5,231 bases of DNA from NCBI GenBank assembly GCA_016202785.1, contig JACQOC010000019.1, positions 1 to 5,231 on the forward strand. The letters are read 5' to 3'. Each line of letters starts with the position of its first letter. Positions within the stretch are counted from its first letter, which is position 1. Below are positions 3,401 through 5,231 of the stretch, one piece after another. This DNA comes from Candidatus Aenigmatarchaeota archaeon (GTDB lineage Archaea > Aenigmatarchaeota > Aenigmatarchaeia > QMZP01). The position numbers and the translations under genes were made by a program. Below the pieces are notes generated by a model. It did no database searches and was not told the origin of the DNA. It saw only the letters and a list, made by a program, of their open reading frames with translations.

Positions 3401-5231
3401 CACCACCACGGGCAGCGGGATGTCGCTGAACATATCGCACTCTCCCCAGAACCCGACCGCGTCCGACATGGTGACGATAACAGCTTCAGGCTCCAACACA
3501 GACAGCATGGAGATATACGTCGACGGGTTCGTGGCGAACACGTGCAACAGCTCCCCATGCACTTATGAGAACGCCTATCCGGCGGGCACTCACACTTACT
3601 TTGCTCTGGCCTTCGACGCAGCCGGGAATTCAATAAGCAACCCTGCAAGCGGCACCAGGTCGTTCGTGGTGAGGAGCACGCTGCAGAACCAGACGTCCAA
3701 CCAGACGACAACTACCAGCAACGGGCTCTCGCTCACACTCTCGCACTTCCCGCAGAATCCGACCACGCTGGATTCCGTGGTTATAACCGCGTCCGGCAGC
3801 ATCAACGCAGACCGCATAGAGATATATGCCGACGGCTTCCTCGCGAAGAGCTGCACCGAGTTCGTCTGTTCATTGGCTAATCGCTATTCAGCCGGGCAGC
3901 ACACCTACTTCGCCCTGGCATTCGACGGCTCCGTGAGCGTCGCTAACCCGCTCACTGGCACGAAGAGCTTCGCTGTCACGCAATCAGCTGTTAACGAAAC
4001 AGGCGGTGCCGGCGGGAACGGCACTGGCGGGCTTGGAACTACTAATATTATATTGGATATAAGCCACAACCCGCAAAGCATAACAACGCAGGACGCGGTC
4101 ACGCTGACGGCGATTGCCCACGGGCCAAGAAGCTTCAGGGAAGTCAGCATATTCATCGACGGGGCGCTGAGGAAGACGTGCACCAACGTGCCCTCGTCGC
4201 AGCCGTGCACGTTCCGCTCCACGTTTCCAGAAGGGAGCCACGATTACTTCGCTGCGGCAACGGACGTGACCAACAGCTCAGCCCGCGACCCGCAGTCAGG
4301 CTCGGAAAGCTTCTTCGTGTCCCCGCCAGCGCCAGCCGGGCCAGCGCCGCCACCCGGCGGGCCTTTCATCGGCTCGGGACAAACGCCGCCGAGCACGAGC
4401 GCAGGCGGCACGGGGAGATGCTACGCAAAAATAACAGACAGGAACTGCACATATAATTCAGCAACGCGGCGCTATGACCTAAGGATAGCAGCCATTTGGG
4501 ACAACGGGACGCACGCCCACTGGGAGATAGACGGCACGCCGGGCAAGAAGATATATACGAAGAACTTCACGCACGTGGAGCCGCTGTCGGCGCCCGGAAT
4601 GAAGTCAGTAAAAGCAGAGGTGCACAATGTCAACGACTCGCTGCTGTGCCTGGACAGCAGCGAGGTTTACTGCGGTCCCGGCTCAACCTCTGGAAAAGAC
4701 CTTGACCTCATAATAGACGTCAGGGACGTGGTGAAGACGGGCCTCATCGACGTCAGGGTTATCGTGGCGCCTTACATGGATATCAACGCGCTTCGCCTGC
4801 AAAATTATGTCGAAAGCCCGCTGAACGTGAGCAGCGTGCGCCTGGAAGGCAATAGCAGCCTGGCGGGCATAAGCGGCCCGGTGCGTGTCGCAGAGGACAA
4901 AACCTACACGCTCTACACGGCGACCACCAACCTTATGGCCGGGAAGAACGTCTCGTTGCTGTACAAATTGCGCATAGACGAGCCCGGGGAGTACAAGCTC
5001 ATGGCAATAGCCAATTATTCGGGCACGCTGCGTGTGACGAAGACAATAAAAGCGACTAACTGCCCGCAGGCATTCGAGGTGCTGGCTGTCTCGCAAGATG
5101 GCAGTCTTTGTCTGCCTTACACGACGCCGTGCGACGTCCCGCCGGGGTGGATACAAGTGGAGAGGTGCCCTGACGAAGCGCCGCCGCAAGAAGAGAGCAG
5201 TATACTGCCTCTTATCATCCTCATAATAATA
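345..5231 (+). CDS. Giant secreted cysteine-rich, Ig-repeat surface glycoprotein, 3' end missing (at least 1629 aa)
   Basis: A single frame runs from the ATG at 345 to the last base with no stop, giving 1629 residues. The order of parts is: signal peptide 1-36; Cys-rich module 45-107; two NEW3/CARDB-like beta domains about 128-341; CGD-type Cys motif and Cys-rich region 343-489; helical segment 491-590; mixed beta/Cys region 591-792; Cys block 795-899; Thr/Gly linker 902-926; four Ig-like repeats 928-1325; Pro/Gly hinge 1327-1357; two beta-rich domains 1358-1446 and 1451-1572; and a hydrophobic anchor beginning at 1620. About 36 N-X-S/T sequons (none before residue 259) and about 70 Cys imply an exported, glycosylated, disulfide-stabilised protein held in the membrane by its C terminus and projecting outward. 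I see no catalytic motif. Adhesion, an S-layer-associated role or cell-cell contact are all possible, and none is shown. Codon use (ATA, AGG, GC-ending codons) is even along the gene after an AT-rich first 30 codons. The stop and the cytoplasmic tail lie beyond the window. The lack of frame breaks over 4.9 kb argues for an intact gene. Confidence 0.93.
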   Translation, partial: MKKISGLNRKNKETIGAGVLISLMFLSILLVQTSSAQLTFQGRACSGNSVCDVIRSCNADGCTSSFENCQACPSTTKTCPSGPLRVPSVCVDSGTPQCRDASASATCPSGPPSGVGEGEPYTVLTFTVFTKKNLVITVAPQSQTTLAGKTLNYKATVENKNPKQLTFQLSSQVPEGWQINMPATLSVAANGKAEVSFRVTSSETASDAGYPIIIGMFNSELNLFGTATATYVVASRGSPTVSAAPKSQPGYPGQPLFYNISVTNNDPAEFDASSISLRASTPDGFKAVFTPGSITVKPGATEHVRLDVTSPGNATEASYAITVNATANRLTATEFIEYKIDFCGDSVCQQGEEGSTDAQGASSARCAKDCPSDPSFSCSGRCEREVDDGLEFSAKVSIPYNKFIVCSRNSSLSACAQAAGKAPTGAFPGININGTNTTANCGIGKPCLCTSSSIAACKALCVDNRGVYYLAASTGNSSVRGLVNWSYACPFVDLPEIKALRESFASARNEYEKAQSALRESLSAPNMTLQRKSEIRPCIDALSGIISDARDYVAYLDAVIAWPGISNTTAARLRTASLRTGIESTYNTYCRGASGLLQLGLSIPQLEKGETGQLIAALSNIGGTPYYGYVQCDLTGAAGEKQQQNSTCGPISGQSSAGSGLDVNASSAGRWSARCRAFGSLLPDCSLAAVHSEAAVQFNVSTREAFVVDVTGSCAGNLTCAVRGSQGDCVGCRVSNNAQSASASSGECTLISSNGTSRFSCPKSSYGNHTLFGYSLDNDRCKPVQPQEKNISVRCPGCGDGAIDAGEQCELPYSNNNQRCTQTQSTCEGKLFGLRDAAGFCSAGCLCSYDQYEFSCTRGQCGAECEDGETRTVTINGTGGSCACVQQCSSGCAWNPCDCEAGTGTGTTGTGTGTTGTGASGAGAANPPSVQVSHSLTGATATLTATAANATDIEIYVDGLIVRSCQSSPCTLTASYSPGVHTYFGRAVNPVGTDTDPDQGTKSFTIPTTAANQTSNGTTTTTGSGMSLNISHSPQNPTASDMVTITASGSNTDSMEIYVDGFVANTCNSSPCTYENAYPAGTHTYFALAFDAAGNSISNPASGTRSFVVRSTLQNQTSNQTTTTSNGLSLTLSHFPQNPTTLDSVVITASGSINADRIEIYADGFLAKSCTEFVCSLANRYSAGQHTYFALAFDGSVSVANPLTGTKSFAVTQSAVNETGGAGGNGTGGLGTTNIILDISHNPQSITTQDAVTLTAIAHGPRSFREVSIFIDGALRKTCTNVPSSQPCTFRSTFPEGSHDYFAAATDVTNSSARDPQSGSESFFVSPPAPAGPAPPPGGPFIGSGQTPPSTSAGGTGRCYAKITDRNCTYNSATRRYDLRIAAIWDNGTHAHWEIDGTPGKKIYTKNFTHVEPLSAPGMKSVKAEVHNVNDSLLCLDSSEVYCGPGSTSGKDLDLIIDVRDVVKTGLIDVRVIVAPYMDINALRLQNYVESPLNVSSVRLEGNSSLAGISGPVRVAEDKTYTLYTATTNLMAGKNVSLLYKLRIDEPGEYKLMAIANYSGTLRVTKTIKATNCPQAFEVLAVSQDGSLCLPYTTPCDVPPGWIQVERCPDEAPPQEESSILPLIILIII
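477..665 (+). other. N-terminal cysteine-rich module (residues 45-107)
   Basis: Ten cysteines occur within 63 residues (45, 51, 57, 62, 69, 72, 79, 90, 98, 107) directly after the signal peptide. The opening C-SGNSV-C followed by an E-N-C-x-x-C-P stretch is a degenerate version of the C-G-D-x-x-C ... C-x-x-C pattern seen again at residue 343. A small disulfide-bonded outer domain is the likely fold. No metal-binding or catalytic signature is apparent. Confidence 0.55.
726..1043 (+). other. First NEW3/CARDB-like beta-sandwich domain (residues 128-233)
   Basis: Alternating beta-type segments carry the pattern P-x-x-Q-T-x-x-A-G-K-x-L-x-Y-x-A-x-V-x-N, then P-E-G-W at 174-177, then L-S-V-A-A-N-G-K-A-E-V-S-F-R-V-T and Y-P-I-I-I-G. 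This matches the usual layout of NEW3-type domains: a Gly before the second strand, a p-x-GW loop, and a strand motif around an N/P-G-x-x-A/T-x-V turn. Such domains are common spacers in archaeal and bacterial surface proteins. It contains no cysteine and no sequon. Confidence 0.6.
1056..1367 (+). other. Second NEW3/CARDB-like beta-sandwich domain (residues 238-341)
   Basis: The domain repeats the layout of the preceding one: P-G-Q-P-L-F-Y-N-I-S-V-T-N-N-D (253-266), a T-P-D-G-F loop (281-285), S-I-T-V-K-P-G-A-T-E-H-V-R-L-D-V (293-308), and a final Y-A-I-T-V-N-A-T strand. The two domains probably arose by old duplication, because similarity is in pattern rather than identity. Sequons are at N259, N313 and N324. 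Confidence 0.55.
1371..1814 (+). other. CGD-type cysteine motif and cysteine-rich region (residues 343-490)
   Basis: CGDSVCQQGEE at 343-353 followed by RCAKDCPSD at 365-373 matches the C-G-D-G-x-C-x-x-x-E ... C-x-x-D-C motif that is frequent in archaeal surface proteins, but a Ser/Ala/Gln-rich stretch (355-364) separates the halves. Cysteines then continue at 378, 382, 406, 415, 441, 447, 449, 457, 461 and 489, with sequons at 409, 433, 436, 476 and 484. This fits a disulfide-bonded extracellular segment. I do not recognise a named domain beyond the CGD motif. Confidence 0.5.
1413..1429. repeat. In-frame palindrome, copy 1 (7-bp arms, 3-base loop)
   Basis: GACGCAC (1413-1419) and GTGCGTC (1423-1429) are exact inverted repeats around AAG. 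Bases 1414-1430 match 2554-2570 at 16 of 17 positions. The codons read D-A-Q-G-A-S, and the insertion point is in the middle of a CGD-type cysteine motif. Confidence 0.7.
1815..2114 (+). other. Amphipathic helical segment (residues 491-590)
   Basis: This is the only long helix-like stretch in an otherwise beta-rich protein. LPEIKALRESFASARNEY and the following EKAQSALRESL show hydrophobics at i/i+3/i+4 spacing. A loop with sequon N526 leads into a second helix (about 532-562), then a third helix (about 566-588) containing R-L-R-T-A-S-L-R-T. Cysteines 538 and 590 could tie the helices together. A small helical bundle or short coiled-coil stalk is the likely form. Confidence 0.45.
2115..2720 (+). 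other. Mixed beta/cysteine region (residues 591-792)
   Basis: The first part has a CARDB-like pattern: L-G-L-S-I-P-Q-L-E-K-G-E-T-G-Q-L-I-A-A-L-S-N-I-G-G (599-623), which resembles a strand, a Gly turn, a strand, and an N-x-G-G end. Cysteines at 632, 648, 675, 685, 714, 720, 729, 732, 748, 761 and 781 and sequons at 645, 664, 699, 717, 754, 768 and 790 follow. The second palindrome lies inside it. The domain boundaries are uncertain. Confidence 0.4.
2554..2568. repeat. In-frame palindrome, copy 2 (6-bp arms, 3-base loop)
   Basis: ACGCAC (2554-2559) and GTGCGT (2563-2568) are exact inverted repeats around AAA. It differs from copy 1 by one base over 17 and lies in the same codon phase, so it encodes N-A-Q-S-A-S. 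It sits in a loop between C732 and C748. Confidence 0.7.
2727..3041 (+). other. Dense cysteine block with CGDG..D.GEQC motif (residues 795-899)
   Basis: It opens with C-P-G-C-G-D-G-A-I-D-A-G-E-Q-C-E (795-810). This is close to the CG-[DN]-G-x-x-[DE]-x-G-E-x-C-D start of the Myxococcus-type cysteine-rich repeats found in secreted proteins. Seventeen cysteines occur in about 105 residues, including C-x-x-x-C-x-C (841-847) and C-D-C (897-899). The acidic motif residues could bind calcium, which is inference. One sequon is at N876. Confidence 0.6.
3051..3092 (+). repeat. Perfect 21-bp tandem duplication in a Thr/Gly linker
   Basis: The 21 bases at 3051-3071 are repeated exactly at 3072-3092, with a decayed third unit following. 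The duplication encodes T-G-T-G-T-T-G twice, giving a flexible linker between the cysteine block and the Ig-like repeats. Identity at every third position shows a recent slippage event that keeps the frame. Confidence 0.85.
3126..3365 (+). repeat. Ig-like repeat 1 (residues 928-1007)
   Basis: Landmarks are V-S-H at 932-934, A-T-L-T-A-T-A, I-E-I-Y-V-D-G at 953-959, the paired cysteines C965-x4-C970, G-V-H-T-Y-F at 979-984, and T-K-S-F-T-I at the end. It is the most divergent of the first three repeats: it lacks the P-Q-N-P-T segment and has GRAVN in place of ALAFD. Confidence 0.7.
3378..3392 (+). repeat. Linker repeat, copy 1 (15 bp, encodes NQTSN)
   Basis: AACCAGACGTCCAAC occurs here and again at 3687-3701, exactly 309 bases (103 codons) later. 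Both copies carry an N-Q-T sequon followed by a poly-Thr run, marking the junctions after repeats 1 and 2 as parts of one duplicated unit. Confidence 0.8.
3423..3671 (+). repeat. Ig-like repeat 2 (residues 1027-1109)
   Basis: It contains I-S-H-S-P-Q-N-P-T, V-T-I-T-A-S-G-S, M-E-I-Y-V-D-G-F, C1067-x4-C1072, A-G-T-H-T-Y-F-A-L-A-F-D (1080-1091) and T-R-S-F-V-V. It is very similar to repeat 3 with a spacing of about 102 codons. The A-x-D-x-x-G-N segment (1089-1095) is typical of bacterial/archaeal Ig-like folds. Confidence 0.75.
3687..3701 (+). repeat. Linker repeat, copy 2 (15 bp, encodes NQTSN)
   Basis: This is an exact copy of 3378-3392. It is followed by a second N-Q-T sequon (N1119) and a Thr run, so the linker between repeats 2 and 3 carries two adjacent glycosylation sites. 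Confidence 0.8.
3726..3977 (+). repeat. Ig-like repeat 3 (residues 1128-1211)
   Basis: It contains L-S-H-F-P-Q-N-P-T, V-V-I-T-A-S-G-S, I-E-I-Y-A-D-G-F, C1170-x4-C1175, A-G-Q-H-T-Y-F-A-L-A-F-D (1183-1194) and T-K-S-F-A-V. It is the closest relative of repeat 2. The linker after it switches to Gly-rich N-E-T-G-G-A-G-G-N-G-T with two sequons. Confidence 0.75.
4044..4319 (+). repeat. Ig-like repeat 4 (residues 1234-1325)
   Basis: The same order of landmarks is present: I-S-H-N-P-Q, A-V-T-L-T-A, V-S-I-F-I-D-G, paired cysteines C1279 and C1288, G-S-H-D-Y-F-A-A-A-T-D, and S-E-S-F-F-V. The cysteine pair is separated by eight residues instead of four, and the H-T-Y-F motif is H-D-Y-F, so this copy has drifted most on the C-terminal side. 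Confidence 0.7.
4323..4415 (+). other. Pro/Gly-rich hinge (residues 1327-1357)
   Basis: P-P-A-P-A-G-P-A-P-P-P-G-G-P followed by a Gly/Ser/Thr-rich stretch. It separates the four-repeat arm from the membrane-proximal domains and is likely an extended, protease-resistant hinge. Confidence 0.6.
4416..4682 (+). other. Membrane-proximal beta domain A (residues 1358-1446)
   Basis: A compact domain with four cysteines (1359, 1368, 1435, 1443) placed at its two ends, which could form disulfides that close it. It has strands such as Y-D-L-R-I-A-A-I-W and S-V-K-A-E-V, and sequons at 1367, 1387, 1407 and 1430. The pattern W-E-I-D-G-T-P-G-K-K resembles an Ig-like edge. I do not recognise a family. Confidence 0.4.
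4695..5060 (+). other. Membrane-proximal beta domain B (residues 1451-1572)
   Basis: Begins D-L-D-L-I-I-D-V-R-D-V-V and ends in Y-K-L-M-A-I-A-N-Y-S-G-T-L-R-V-T-K-T. The arrangement of a strand, a long loop, K-N-V-S-L-L-Y-K-L-R-I-D-E-P-G-E-Y and a final strand is the general layout of CARDB/DUF11-like domains that sit next to a C-terminal membrane anchor. Sequons are at 1494, 1503, 1535 and 1557. It has no cysteine; four Cys follow at 1573-1608. Confidence 0.45.
5202..5231 (+). other. Start of the C-terminal transmembrane anchor (cut by the window)
   Basis: After an acidic/Pro stretch (P-D-E-A-P-P-Q-E-E-S-S) the sequence becomes I-L-P-L-I-I-L-I-I-I up to the edge. The position at the far C terminus after a sequon-rich ectodomain suggests a single anchoring helix, with a short basic cytoplasmic tail expected just outside the window. 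Confidence 0.7.

Noticed and set aside
3051..3701. Possible CRISPR array from repeated segments
   Set aside because: The repeats are tandem without unique spacers, or in-frame protein domain repeats of about 100 codons; there is no 25-40 bp repeat and spacer pattern.
3290..4222. Series of regularly spaced minus-strand frames with similar sequences (NPSTYISM, APSMN)
   Set aside because: Their resemblance to one another simply reflects the Ig-like repeats read on the opposite strand; the plus-strand reading has structure and sequons.
4683..5189. Minus-strand 168-codon frame inside the large gene
   Set aside because: It is rich in Arg/His/Val as expected from the antisense of GC-rich coding DNA, has no domain pattern, and lies wholly opposite a continuous, well-supported frame.

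Overview
The window looks archaeal. This rests on an AT-rich divergent spacer with a TTTATAAA box, heavy use of ATA for Ile and of AGG alongside CGC for Arg in GC-rich coding DNA, a small VapB-type antitoxin-like gene, and a very large secreted, sequon-rich, membrane-anchored surface protein. A DPANN-type lineage is a reasonable guess, but there is no rRNA or marker gene to settle it.

Layout. Positions 1-61 hold a short hairpin followed by a T-rich run and no gene start. Positions 62-304 (minus strand) hold an 80-residue antitoxin-like protein. Positions 305-344 are a short divergent promoter spacer with a palindromic TATA-like box. From 345 to the right edge one uninterrupted plus-strand reading frame runs for 1629 codons without a stop, so about 93% of the window is a single 3'-truncated gene. 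The many shorter open frames overlapping it are shadows.

The large protein is built in order from: a signal peptide (residues 1-36); a cysteine-rich module (45-107); two beta-sandwich domains resembling NEW3/CARDB-type domains (about 128-341); a CGD-type cysteine motif and cysteine-rich region (343-489); an amphipathic helical segment (491-590); a mixed beta/Cys region (591-792); a dense cysteine-rich block opening with a CGDG..D.GEQC motif (795-899); a Thr/Gly linker; four tandem Ig-like repeats (928-1325), each with a conserved paired-cysteine loop; a Pro/Gly hinge; two more beta-rich domains (1358-1572); and the start of a hydrophobic C-terminal anchor where the window ends. I count about 36 N-glycosylation sequons and about 70 cysteines.

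The two genes are divergent and need not be functionally linked. The most unusual DNA-level signal is a pair of near-identical small palindromes embedded in the same reading frame of the giant gene. One of them splits a canonical cysteine motif, which suggests in-frame spread of a short palindromic element.
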